49,493 nt of DNA. It comes from Thauera terpenica 58Eu. GTDB taxonomy: Bacteria; Pseudomonadota; Gammaproteobacteria; Burkholderiales; Rhodocyclaceae. Both the position numbers and the translations under genes were made by a program. Positions 1 to 7,801 of the stretch are shown here, piece after piece; the first letter of the stretch is position 1, and each line of letters starts with the position of its first letter. The stretch lies in assembly GCF_000443165.1 (NCBI RefSeq), contig NZ_ATJV01000054.1, forward strand, positions 1 to 49,493. The letters run 5' to 3'. The notes below the pieces were generated by a model, which had not been told where the DNA came from, did no database searches, and saw nothing but the letters and a program-made list of their open reading frames with translations.

Positions 1-2
1 TC

Positions 3-53
3 GCGCTACTGGGCATGTCAATCATTGTGCTGGGCTGGCACGACAAGGCATAG
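3..53 (+). CDS. C-terminal end of an unidentified membrane protein (partial)
   Basis: The window opens inside a frame that reads a short hydrophobic stretch (about LLGMSIIVLGW) and stops at TAG 51-53. This could be the last membrane helix of a small transporter or other inner-membrane protein, but sixteen residues are too few to name a family. The stop lies within a Tn3-type terminal inverted repeat, so the gene may be a passenger at the end of a transposon lying mostly to the left. It may equally be a chance open frame. Confidence 0.25.
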   Translation, partial: ALLGMSIIVLGWHDKA

Positions 54-86
54 CGTACGATTTTTTCCGTTTCGTGAGCTGACCCC
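49..86 (-). repeat. Tn3-family terminal inverted repeat (element lies to the left)
   Basis: Read on the minus strand, this 38-base segment begins GGGGTC and ends with ACGCTATG, with AAACGGA in the middle. This is the layout of Tn21/Tn501-type Tn3-family ends. The outer GGGG faces right, so the transposon body should extend leftward out of the window. By hand alignment it matches the repeat at 4918-4955 at about 26 of 38 positions, so it belongs to a related but different element. Confidence 0.6.
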
Positions 87-181
87 CAGAAGTTCGATGA
101 TTCCGGAAAGCAGCCAACCGAACGACTTCTGAGCTTCGGAACCTGCCGGGAGGCCAATTCACAACTCAGCCTGGGGCGCGA

Positions 182-209
182 CAATCATCTTGTCCGGCCA
201 AGATGATTG
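182..209. repeat. Perfect 11-bp inverted repeat upstream of the nuclease-STAND gene
   Basis: Arms 182-192 and 199-209 are exact reverse complements (CAATCATCTTG and its complement) around a six-base loop. No T-run follows on either side, so a simple intrinsic terminator is unlikely. It lies about 150 bases before the start of the gene at 360 and could be an operator or an RNA hairpin in its leader. The rest of 87-359 holds no gene I can support, and I see no convincing promoter. Confidence 0.6.
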
Positions 210-359
210 ACGCCGTCCAGTTGGCGCCGCTGCGTCATTTTCCCGTCGGGCGCCTCTCAGACCGACACGGACGGCTCACTTCGCTGCTAGCACTTCTGCA
301 TGTGGTGTCGTTACGACAGCCTAAAGATGCTCGGACCCTTCAACTGAAGCAGAAGCGCA

Positions 360-3300
360 ATGTTTGATATCACACCCGATGACATAAATCAGCTGAACGA
401 TATCGACCTGCGGGAATTGGTCGGGCGCCTCTGCGAAGCCGAACTGGCGAGTCGCGGGCTCTCGCCTGCGGCGGTCACGTGGGGAGGCAACCAGACTGCA
501 CCGGACGGCGGTCTAGACGTGCGTGTAGCCTTGCCCTCGGACGCGCCCATCGAAGGCTTCGTCCCTCGCCCGTCCACCGGATTTCAGGTCAAGAAGCCAG
601 ACATGCCTAGGCGCAAAATCCTCGCGGAGATGCGGCCGACAGGCACTATACGCCCCGTTATCCAGCAGCTCGCGGATGACGCTGGCGCATATGTCATTGT
701 CAGCTCCACGGGATCGACCGCCGACGGCGCCCTAAGTGATCGCCAGAACGCCTTGCGCGAGGCTCTAGATGGAGTGGGCAACGCGGACCGGCTCCGCACC
801 GACTTCTACGACCGCACCCGTTTGGCGACCTGGGTGCGGCGCCACCCGGGCCTTATCACCTGGGTCAAGGAGAAGGTAGGCAGGGCTCTTGTCGGTTGGC
901 GCCCGTATGGCCCCTGGAGCGGCACAGCCGAGGGCATCGATGCTGAGTACCTGCTCGATGACAAGCTACGCCTACAGCTCGGGAAGCATCGTGACGCGCC
1001 CTCGCAATCCGTGGTCGACGCCATTGACGAGCTACGCGACGAGCTGGCCCAAGCCGGCAAGATAATGCGCCTGGTCGGCCTATCAGGCGTTGGGAAGACC
1101 CGCCTCGTTCAGGCCTTGTTCGACGATCGGATCGGATTGCGCTCCCTGCCGCCGTCCATTGCCGTCTACACCAACTTGTCGGACGACCCAGACCCCCAGC
1201 CAACCGGTCTGGCATCGGATATAATCGCAAACCGCACCCGCGCGGTCCTAATTGTCGACAACTGCCCTCCCGATCTTCACCGTAGGCTCTCCGAGTTGTG
1301 CAGCGGGCAGGACAGCACTGTCAGCGTCCTTACCGTGGAATACGACGTGCGCGACGATCAGCCGGAGGGAACTCAGGTCATCACCCTCGAGACGTCCTCA
1401 CCCGAGCTGATCGAGAAGCTCATCCGGCGCCGGTATCCGCACATATCGCCGGTAGACGCGGGGGGCATCGCCGAGGCGTCTGGGGGTAACGCCCGGATTG
1501 CCATTGCCCTCGCCGAAACAGTCGAACGGTCAGATTCGATTGCCGGGCTGTCTAACGACGAACTCTTCCAACGGCTCTTCCGACAACGGCAAGAACCGAA
1601 TAACGCCTTACTCCTCGCGGCCCAAGCGTGCTCACTCGTGTACTCATTCGAAGGCGAAGCTTTTGCGGGGGAAGAAGCTGAGCTGCCCCGCCTAGCCTCG
1701 CTCGCGGATCAAACCGCCCAGGAGACCTATCGTCTCGTTGGGGAACTGCTCCGGCGTGATCTCGTGCAGCGGCGAGGAGTCTGGCGAGCGGTGCTACCGC
1801 ACGCGATCGCGAACCGCCTTGCGGCCCGCGCTCTTGACGACACTCCCTACGATCTCATCCACCAACAGTTGATCGAAGGCGGGAATGAGCGCTTAGCCCG
1901 GTCCTTCTCGCGGCGGCTATCGTTTCTGCACGATCACCCTAAGGCCGTCGCCATCGTCAAGCAGTGGCTCGCCCCCGATGGTCTTCTAGGCAACGTGTCA
2001 GGGCTCAACGATCTTCGGCGCGCAATGTTTGTGAACGTCGCACCCGTGCTACCGGAAGCTGCGCTAGCGGCGCTAGAGCGAGACGGCGGTGGCTATTCGA
2101 ACGTCGACATGTTCGCGCGGCGACGGCTTCTGTCATTGTTGCGCTCCCTGGCTTACGACGCGCTTCTCTTCGAACGCAGTGCCCAATTGCTGTCGCGGGC
2201 TGTGATGGAAAGCGCCGACGATCAGGAGGCCAAGACTGCATCGGACACCTTCGTCTCGTTGTTCACGATCCACCTTTCCGGAACACACGCCACCATCGAG
2301 CAGCGTCTCGGCGTGATCGAACAACATCTCAAATCCGGCGAAGCAAAGGCACGGACGCTGGGTTTGGCGGCCCTGGATAAGGTGCTAGCGACAAACCACT
2401 TCGGTGCGAGCGATCGGTTTGAGTTCGGGGCTCGCTCGCGAGACTTCGGCTACACGCCACGTACCGTCTTCGACGTGGCCCATTGGTACGGTGCGGCCCT
2501 CATGTTGATCGAGGGCTTGGCCCTAACCGAGGGCGTGCTCAAAGCCGAGCTGCGCGACCTGCTGGCTCAGAACTTCGACGGATTGTGGACCGAGGCAGGG
2601 ATGCACAGCGAGCTCGAAAGGCTTTGCCGTGGGTTTGCCGCCGACGGGTTCTGGCGTGAGGGTTGGGCCGCGTGCCGGCACACAATGCGATTCGACAGGG
2701 AACAGCAGACTTCTGAGTCCGCTTCGCGACTGTCTGACCTGGAGGCGGACCTTAGTCCCTCCAACCTCCCCGATCGCGTGCGAGCGATGGTCTTGGGTAA
2801 CAGGTCGAGAGGACTCGATCTGGAATGCATTGACGTCGATGGCGGCACAGAGACCGCTAGCGAGCGCATGGAGGCGATCGCTCGCGAACTTGGCGCGGCA
2901 GTGGCCGCTGATGACGAAGCGTTCGCCGAACTCCTGCCTGACCTCCTCGGCGGCGGGAGCAGGGCTTGGACATTTGGCCGAGGGCTCGCTGCAGAGTCGC
3001 CGGACCGCCGTGCTACTTGGGCAAAGCTGGTCAAAGAACTGGAGCAGACCGCTCCCGAGCAACGAAACGTTCATGTGCTCTGTGGCTTCATGGCCGAGCT
3101 GTGGGAGCAGGACAGGCACCTCGCGCAAACCCTTCTCGATTCGGCACTCGATCAGCAAGCCCTGCCGAGCTGCCTTCCCGAACTACATACCGCTGTGAAG
3201 CTCGATGAGCGGGGCGTCGAGCGCCTGAAGCGAGCGGTGAGCGGCGGGCAGGTGCCGGTCCGGAGGTATCGGAATCTAGCGTGGGGAGGAACTACCGATC

Positions 3301-4154
3301 ACTTGGCTGGAGGTCTTCTGAGTGATCTTCTCCTGCTAATTGCCAATCAGTCAGACGGGCTGGATGTGGCGCTGGAGATTCTGTTCATGCGTCTATTTTC
3401 GGATCGCTCGGTCGGGAGGGAGTACGAGCCTGAACTTCTTGAACTCGGTCGAAAGCTGCTTCCAAGGGTCACGTTTCGAAGGCACGACCATCGCGGGGAT
3501 CACGAGTTAGCAGCCATTGCGAAGGCGTGTTTTACGGGTCCCGATACCGCTCTGGTCGCAGCGGAGCTTGCAAGGCGGATTAAACAGGCCGTGGAGGCCA
3601 ACGAGATATCTTCGCTCGATAACGACGATCTCCTGACTGCTCTGATCGGGGTCCAGCCAGTAGCAGTCCTGGACGCATTGTTCGAAGGTGACGAGCAGGA
3701 GCAACAGATGGGCTTGTATCTGTTTGAACGCCTATTTGACCATCGTTCAAACCCAGCTGATGCGATTCGCTGCGACACCCTCATTGCTTGGTGTGAAGCA
3801 GATCGCGAACGTCGCTACCCCCTTGCGGCCTCGATCATCACGTTCGCCCGCCGCACGGAACCGGATGGTCCGAAGGTCTGGTCGGAGCAAGCGAAGGCAA
3901 TTATCGCGGGCGCCCCCGACCCGAAGAACGTGCTTGCCGTGTTCGTTGAGCGGTTCCGCCCGAGGACCTGGACGGGCTCGCGCGCCGCGCTAATTGAGGC
4001 GAACGGTCGACTGCTTGACAGCCTCGAATCAGATGCCCCACCCAGCCTCATGCCCTTTGTAAACGAAACCAAGGAGCAACTTGCGCAATTGGTTGCAAGG
4101 GAGCGGGAGCGGGAGACCAAGGAAGACCGAGGACGGGATGAGCGATTCGAATGA
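360..4154 (+). CDS. PD-(D/E)XK nuclease - STAND NTPase protein, candidate anti-phage defence
   Basis: A 1264-residue multidomain protein. The N-terminal ~170 residues resemble an Mrr-like restriction endonuclease fold: Glu28 in an early helix, then GGLDV (Asp53) and FQVKK (Gln76-x-Lys78), the QxK form of the PD-(D/E)XK signature. A P-loop follows (GLSGVGKTR, 240-248) with a Walker B-like AVLIVDN (295-301), typical of STAND/NACHT-like ATPases. From about 560 to the end the chain looks helical and Leu/Ala-rich with no family I recognise, as expected for a sensor region. The architecture (nuclease effector, NTPase switch, long sensor) is that of antiviral STAND (Avs) proteins, though it is shorter than many of them. 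The ATG at 360 has only a weak ribosome site. The gene stands alone between Tn3-type ends, with more A/T-ending codons than the core genes. Defence is inferred from architecture and location. Confidence 0.8.
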   Translation: MFDITPDDINQLNDIDLRELVGRLCEAELASRGLSPAAVTWGGNQTAPDGGLDVRVALPSDAPIEGFVPRPSTGFQVKKPDMPRRKILAEMRPTGTIRPVIQQLADDAGAYVIVSSTGSTADGALSDRQNALREALDGVGNADRLRTDFYDRTRLATWVRRHPGLITWVKEKVGRALVGWRPYGPWSGTAEGIDAEYLLDDKLRLQLGKHRDAPSQSVVDAIDELRDELAQAGKIMRLVGLSGVGKTRLVQALFDDRIGLRSLPPSIAVYTNLSDDPDPQPTGLASDIIANRTRAVLIVDNCPPDLHRRLSELCSGQDSTVSVLTVEYDVRDDQPEGTQVITLETSSPELIEKLIRRRYPHISPVDAGGIAEASGGNARIAIALAETVERSDSIAGLSNDELFQRLFRQRQEPNNALLLAAQACSLVYSFEGEAFAGEEAELPRLASLADQTAQETYRLVGELLRRDLVQRRGVWRAVLPHAIANRLAARALDDTPYDLIHQQLIEGGNERLARSFSRRLSFLHDHPKAVAIVKQWLAPDGLLGNVSGLNDLRRAMFVNVAPVLPEAALAALERDGGGYSNVDMFARRRLLSLLRSLAYDALLFERSAQLLSRAVMESADDQEAKTASDTFVSLFTIHLSGTHATIEQRLGVIEQHLKSGEAKARTLGLAALDKVLATNHFGASDRFEFGARSRDFGYTPRTVFDVAHWYGAALMLIEGLALTEGVLKAELRDLLAQNFDGLWTEAGMHSELERLCRGFAADGFWREGWAACRHTMRFDREQQTSESASRLSDLEADLSPSNLPDRVRAMVLGNRSRGLDLECIDVDGGTETASERMEAIARELGAAVAADDEAFAELLPDLLGGGSRAWTFGRGLAAESPDRRATWAKLVKELEQTAPEQRNVHVLCGFMAELWEQDRHLAQTLLDSALDQQALPSCLPELHTAVKLDERGVERLKRAVSGGQVPVRRYRNLAWGGTTDHLAGGLLSDLLLLIANQSDGLDVALEILFMRLFSDRSVGREYEPELLELGRKLLPRVTFRRHDHRGDHELAAIAKACFTGPDTALVAAELARRIKQAVEANEISSLDNDDLLTALIGVQPVAVLDALFEGDEQEQQMGLYLFERLFDHRSNPADAIRCDTLIAWCEADRERRYPLAASIITFARRTEPDGPKVWSEQAKAIIAGAPDPKNVLAVFVERFRPRTWTGSRAALIEANGRLLDSLESDAPPSLMPFVNETKEQLAQLVARERERETKEDRGRDERFE

Positions 4155-4294
4155 CGGGAGATGCTTGACGGAAGCGCCACGGTCAAAGTTCGTCGATAGC
4201 GAAGGCCGACCGGGCTGTCCCTGGGTAGCCGTGCCGTGCGACTGGTCCACTCGGATACGTGCCGCTTAACCGCCGACGGCTCGACCGACTGGAT

Positions 4295-4328
4295 TGGGTC
4301 GCTATGGAGAGATTTGCATAGCGACCCA
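4295..4328. repeat. Perfect 12-bp inverted repeat downstream of the nuclease-STAND gene
   Basis: Arms 4295-4306 (TGGGTCGCTATG) and 4317-4328 are exact reverse complements around ten bases. There is no following T-run, so it could be a weak terminator for the gene ending at 4154, a recombination or resolution site of the neighbouring transposon, or a protein-binding site. Otherwise the gap 4155-4511 contains nothing I can support as a gene. Confidence 0.6.
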
Positions 4329-4511
4329 TTGCCGCCTTACGACGAATAGATTGCGGATGACTGCTTGAGAATCATGAAACAGTCGTTGGAGGAGGTGTGA
4401 CCTCGCCTGCCTCCTCAAGAGTCGGCCAGATCGGCGCAGCTCCCTCACCAGCCTCCGTAACGAGTAGGTGAGAACGCTGCACCGCTGCCCATACGCCGTC
4501 AGCGGAGGACC

Positions 4512-4922
4512 TCCCTGCGCGAGCTCGGGCGCATCGAGCGCACGCTGTTCATCCTGGACTGGCTGCAAAGCGTCGAGCTGCGCCGCCGCGTTCATGCCGG
4601 ACTGAACAAGGGTGAGGCCCGCAACGCGCTGGCCCGTGCCGTGTTCTTCAACCGCCTGGGCGAAATCCGCGACCGCAGTTTCGAGCAGCAGCGCTACCGG
4701 GCCAGCGGCGTCAACCTGGTGACGGCCGCCGTCGTGCTGTGGAACACGGTCTACCTGGAGCGGGCCACGAAGGCCCAGAACGGTCACGATGCCGCACTGC
4801 TGCAGTATCTGTCGCCGCTGGGCTGGGAGCACATCAACCTGACTGGCGATTACCTCTGGCGCAGCAGCGTCAAGATCGGCGCGGGCAAGTTCAGGCCGGT
4901 ACGGCCGCTGCAACCGGCTTAG
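4512..4922 (+). pseudogene. tnpA: 3' fragment of a Tn3-family transposase gene
   Basis: The frame from about 4512 to the TAG at 4920-4922 reads the last ~136 residues of a Tn3-family DDE transposase. Recognisable pieces are [49 protein letters not shown] and the terminal [16 protein letters not shown]. Upstream of 4512 the match stops abruptly and no start is present, so about seven eighths of the ~1000-residue enzyme is missing. The stop overlaps the transposon's terminal repeat, as usual for tnpA. The remnant cannot transpose alone but could be mobilised by a related transposase. Confidence 0.9.
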
Positions 4923-4955
4923 CGTACTTTGCGATCCGTTTTCTGAAGCGACCCC
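4918..4955 (-). repeat. 38-bp Tn3-family terminal inverted repeat beside tnpA
   Basis: On the minus strand the segment begins GGGGTCGCTTCAG, contains AAACGGAT and ends GTACGCTAAG. This is the classic 38-base end of the Tn21/Tn501 group, starting three bases before the tnpA stop. The outer end faces right (4955). The bases 4956-4960 (tataa) would be one half of a 5-bp target duplication; the other half cannot be located because the left end is lost. Confidence 0.85.
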
Positions 4956-5071
4956 TATAAGCGGGAACCGCCGAAAATTCGGTTCGGATCCGCGACCCGC
5001 TGGCCGACCGCGAGTACGAGTACGCACCGACGTGGGTGTTACGTTGTCGGCGGACGGGCGGAAGGGGATTT

Positions 5072-5368
5072 TCAGTCCCCTTCGGGACGCAGGTCGCGGA
5101 CTGGGTCCTTTCGGCCCGTCCGGAAGGCGATCCTTTCGTTCGCTTCCCGGAGGTCAAGAAGCGCTTCGATGAGTTCGTCGAGCACCCGGCCGTCGAGGAA
5201 CGCCTCGGCCACGTCGTGCGATCCTACGGGCGCCGGCGTCGTGATCGCGAGCCGGAAACCGCCGCCCTCGGCGCCTCCGGCCCCTTTGATTGTGAGGGAT
5301 TCGGCCGTCCCTATGGTGTGGCGGTAGGGGATGCGCCGTTCGAAGTACAGGTCCTCGAAATAGCCCAT
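5072..5368 (-). CDS. Small hypothetical protein downstream of kfrA-like gene
   Basis: A 98-residue protein starting MGYFEDLYFERRIPY, with no domain I can name. A good ribosome site (GGGGAG, seven bases before the ATG) and a gap of only 17 bases after the kfrA-like stop support it as the second gene of that minus-strand operon. Its C-terminal half is charged (DELIEALLDLREANERIAF) and probably helical, and it has no signal peptide. The long plus-strand frame over it is rejected because of its Ser/Arg-rich composition. A function in maintenance or regulation of the integrated element is inferred only from position. Confidence 0.65.
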   Translation of the reverse strand: MGYFEDLYFERRIPYRHTIGTAESLTIKGAGGAEGGGFRLAITTPAPVGSHDVAEAFLDGRVLDELIEALLDLREANERIAFRTGRKDPVRDLRPEGD

Positions 5369-5385
5369 GGCGTGCTCCCCGCCCG

Positions 5386-6045
5386 TCAGGCCTTCCCGCC
5401 GGAGCCCTTGGCCGCGTCGGCCAGTGCCCGGACGAGTTCTGCGTTCTGCGCGTTGATTCGTGAGAGCTCGGCGTTGAGCTCCGCGACGTTCAAGGCGGAT
5501 GCGTCGCGCGCCGCGTCGAGGGCGGCCTTCAGGTCGTCGGCCCGCTTGGAAATCTCCTCGGCCCGCGCTTCGGCGGTCGCCGCGCGCTCGGACGCCTTGG
5601 AGAGCTTGTCCGACAGGACGGCTGCTTCGGCTCTGGCGGCTTTCTCGGAGGTTTCGAGCCCGGCCACTCGGGCCTGCAGGGATTCGAGTTCTGCGCTCAC
5701 CTGGTCCGCGAGCTCGGCGGCTTCGCGCTTCTCGGACTCGAGCTGGGAACGGGCGGTCTCGAGGCCTTCCCGCTCGGACGCGAGGCGCGCGTTCGCGAGC
5801 TCAAGGGCGGCCGCCCAGATTTCGGCACCGAACTCCGCCAGGCGGTCGACGACCAGTTGCGGGGCCGGTTCGCGGATCGGCGCCTCCCTGGCCGCCTTCC
5901 GGTTCCGCCATTCCGACATCGCTTCCGAAATGGTGGTGAAGCTGCCCCCGCCGATGGCCTTGCGGACGACCGCGAGCGTGGGATTCTGGCCCGCAGCGTC
6001 GAGCTCCTCGGCGACGGCGAAGATCTGTTCCTTGGTGATTGCCAT
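5386..6045 (-). CDS. kfrA: KfrA-like DNA-binding coiled-coil protein
   Basis: A 219-residue protein beginning MAITKEQIFAVAEELDAAG, the N-terminal signature of the KfrA family (plasmid replication-region DNA-binding proteins). Residues ~1-55 form the DNA-binding head, including GGGSFTTISEAMSEW. From about 90 to 210 the sequence is an Ala/Glu/Leu/Arg-rich long coiled coil. In IncP-type plasmids KfrA represses its own promoter and assists stable maintenance; those roles are known for the family and inferred here. I chose the ATG at 6045, preceded by GGAGG, rather than the upstream in-frame start at 6087 that lacks the family match. The AT-rich repeats just upstream are the likely operator. Finding it beside an integrase points to a plasmid-derived or plasmid-like integrative element. 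Confidence 0.88.
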   Translation of the reverse strand: MAITKEQIFAVAEELDAAGQNPTLAVVRKAIGGGSFTTISEAMSEWRNRKAAREAPIREPAPQLVVDRLAEFGAEIWAAALELANARLASEREGLETARSQLESEKREAAELADQVSAELESLQARVAGLETSEKAARAEAAVLSDKLSKASERAATAEARAEEISKRADDLKAALDAARDASALNVAELNAELSRINAQNAELVRALADAAKGSGGKA

Positions 6046-6067
6046 TCCGGGTTCCTCCGGGTGTCGT

Positions 6068-6114
6068 GTAGTAAGTAGTAATATCATACAACATACTACA
6101 AAATATAATATTTG
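6068..6114 (-). promoter_or_regulatory. Probable operator/promoter region of the kfrA-like gene
   Basis: This AT-rich stretch contrasts sharply with its GC-rich surroundings. It carries GTAGTA at 6068-6073 and again at 6075-6080, and the inverted copy TACTAC at 6094-6099. An A/T-only tract follows at about 6100-6112. Autorepression through inverted repeats upstream of the gene is known for KfrA proteins, so this is the natural candidate site. A clear -35/-10 pair could not be fixed by eye. Confidence 0.5.
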
Positions 6115-6123
6115 AGTCAGGGT

Positions 6124-6146
6124 TTATCCACAGAATCCGTGGAAAA
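6124..6146. other. Pair of facing DnaA boxes, possible replication origin core
   Basis: TTATCCACA at 6124-6132 is a perfect consensus DnaA box on the plus strand. CGTGGAAAA at 6138-6146 is a near-consensus box on the minus strand (TTTTCCACG). They lie next to the A/T-rich tract at 6100-6114 and between a KfrA-like gene and a winged-helix gene, the arrangement expected of a plasmid-type origin. Origin activity is an inference. The remainder of 6147-6402 shows no gene or other structure I can support. Confidence 0.45.
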
Positions 6147-6402
6147 CTCCGGGGAATCGTGCCCGGAGGCCGCGCCGACCCGGGAGGCCGGCCGGTGCCC
6201 CGAAAACGGGCGCCGTCAAATAGCGTCAATCAGCAGGCGCCGGCGGTCGAACGACATTCATCCTGGCCGCAGCTCCCCGCCGTTGCTTGATCGCTCCAGG
6301 ATCCCGTCGCTGCTGCAGTGCGCCCGTCTTCTGCGCTCGATAGCCATGGCGGGAGGCGCCTGCTGACTGGGGGAAGATTCAGGCGAATTGGCGCCGGCCA
6401 GG

Positions 6403-7209
6403 CTAGCGAGGTCCGCCGTGTCCGGCTCTCTTCGAGACGATCTTCTGCAGGCCAGCGAGATAATGCTGAGCCGTGTCCGTGTCGCTTGGATGTTCAGCTT
6501 TCGGATGCTGGCCTTGTACAGCGGTTTGAGAACGCCGCCGGGCATCGATAACGTGCGCGCCGACAGGACTGAACAGCCCCGCCTTTGCTCGCCGGACAAG
6601 TCCTGCAAACCAAGCGACAGCGGAGCCTTGGATGCGTCGGCTCTCGAGTGCATAGGCGAGTTCATCAAGCAACTCCTGCGCGTGCGTTCCGGGCATTTCG
6701 GTCAGCAGTTGCTCGATAGCGGATTTTTCGGCCGCCTTCACGCTGGGTGGAATCTCGAGCGATCTGCGGTTTGTCGCGGCTTGTGGTTGTAGTGGTGGTT
6801 CTTTATGGTGGTTATGTGGTGGTTCAAGGGGTGACACAGCTATGACGCCCCGGGGGTGACATAGCTGTGTCACCCCGGGGGTGTCAGAGTTGTCACCCTC
6901 TCCCCGACACGACGCGGTGGAGGGTGACAAATTGTCGGGGGTGCGCCCAAGCGCCAGTCGGTACCCGTTGGATGTCTGGCGACCCGCCTCGGTGAAGCGC
7001 CGCTCGATGGTGATGAGTCCGAGGTCCTCAAACTGTTTCAGCATTCGCTGCACCGTTCGCTCAGATGTGCAGCATTTCTCTGCGAGTGTCCTGTTTGATG
7101 GCCAGCAGAAGCCTTGGTCGTCAGCGATATCGGCGAGTGCCAGCAGCAGAACCTTTGCACTGGGTTGCAGGCGGTGGTTCCATGCCCAATGCATCGCCTT
7201 GATGCTCAT
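6403..7209 (-). CDS. Winged-helix (HTH_36-type) protein, possible replication protein of the element
   Basis: A 268-residue protein starting MSIKAMHWAWNHRLQPSAK. The first ~85 residues form a winged helix of the kind found in phage and plasmid replication proteins (LLALADIADDQGFCWPSN, then SERTVQRMLKQFEDLGLI). The middle (about 90-150) is low-complexity and rich in Pro/His/Ser; the last ~110 residues contain a helical segment followed by a basic tail. The frame extends upstream, but ATG 7209, five bases after the AlpA-like stop, fits the family start and an operon arrangement. It is co-directional with the AlpA-like and kfrA-like genes. It could be an initiator or primosome-loading factor acting at the DnaA-box region just downstream, or simply a regulator; the sequence does not decide. 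Confidence 0.72.
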   Translation of the reverse strand: MSIKAMHWAWNHRLQPSAKVLLLALADIADDQGFCWPSNRTLAEKCCTSERTVQRMLKQFEDLGLITIERRFTEAGRQTSNGYRLALGRTPDNLSPSTASCRGEGDNSDTPGVTQLCHPRGVIAVSPLEPPHNHHKEPPLQPQAATNRRSLEIPPSVKAAEKSAIEQLLTEMPGTHAQELLDELAYALESRRIQGSAVAWFAGLVRRAKAGLFSPVGAHVIDARRRSQTAVQGQHPKAEHPSDTDTAQHYLAGLQKIVSKRAGHGGPR

Positions 7210-7214
7210 GGCGC

Positions 7215-7436
7215 TTAGGCCGCGGACTCGTCGATGGCTCGCGAGATCTGCGAAACGCAGAAGAGGACCCGCCTTCCGATCTTGCGTCTGGCAGGGCGAA
7301 GCTTTCTCGCAACCTCGTTGTCGCCGGCAAGGGTGAGACGCAGTCCTTCTGGACTGCGATTCAGGATCTCGGCGACCTGCTGGATGGTCAGTAGCGGGCT
7401 CCCGTAGCGGTGGAGCAGGATTTCTTCGGTGGTCAC
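7215..7436 (-). CDS. AlpA-like small DNA-binding protein (possible excisionase)
   Basis: With start GTG 7436 this is a 73-residue protein. It carries a helix-turn-helix (LLTIQQVAEILNRSPEGL) followed by GRRVLF, the pattern of small AlpA/MerR-like proteins in prophages and integrative elements. GTG 7436 is preceded by AAGGAG at eight bases. The open frame extends to 7511 but has no ribosome site there. Proteins of this type often control integrase expression or act as directionality factors. Here it sits between the integrase and the replication-like gene, all on the minus strand, so either role is plausible. Confidence 0.7.
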   Translation of the reverse strand: MTTEEILLHRYGSPLLTIQQVAEILNRSPEGLRLTLAGDNEVARKLRPARRKIGRRVLFCVSQISRAIDESAA

Positions 7437-7801
7437 GCTCACTTCTCCTTGAACACGTACTGAGTCGTCCGGGCGGAGGACATGTATCCGGCGATTGCCG
7501 GCAATTGCCACTAGATGTGGGTAGTGAGTACGTGCAAAGAGTAAAGGAACGTAGACTTGAGTAAAGGGCTAAGTTATTGAATAAAAAGTAAATAGCGGTC
7601 AAAATCTTCTTGACTGCTGCACGGCGGTTAATGCCTGATACTTATGAGAAATTTCCCGCAGGTGGGGGCGCAATAGGGTTGCAGCTAGCATTTTTGCGCC
7701 GAGCGGTTTTGAAGCAAACTGTTACAATATGACGTTGTCTGAGTATTGACTCTTGTGGGGTGTAGTGGGTTTTGCGCTATGGTTTTCGCAGCATTTCAGC
7801 G
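7437..7801 (-). promoter_or_regulatory. AT-rich control region between integrase and AlpA-like gene, with repeated GAGTAAAGG
   Basis: This gap has no supported gene. It is clearly richer in A/T than its neighbours. GAGTAAAGG occurs at 7539-7547 and again exactly 20 bases later at 7559-7567, with a related AGTAAA at 7588-7593. On the minus strand a TTGACC with an AT-rich sequence about 17 bases further on (around 7580-7605) could be the promoter of the AlpA-like operon. The evenly spaced repeats suggest helically phased binding sites for a small DNA-binding protein, possibly the AlpA-like product. Confidence 0.4.

Noticed and set aside
49..4955. The two Tn3-type repeats as left and right ends of one transposon carrying the nuclease-STAND gene
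   Set aside because: Ends of one transposon must be inverted relative to each other. These two have the same orientation and differ at about a third of positions.
4302..5027. 241-residue minus-strand frame
   Set aside because: It lies antisense to the recognisable tnpA remnant and Tn3 end, with Arg/Gln/Leu-rich composition and no family resemblance.
5036..6115. 359-residue plus-strand frame
   Set aside because: It is antisense to the kfrA-like and 98-residue genes, which have family matches and ribosome sites; its Ser/Ala/Arg-rich sequence is the shadow of a coiled coil.
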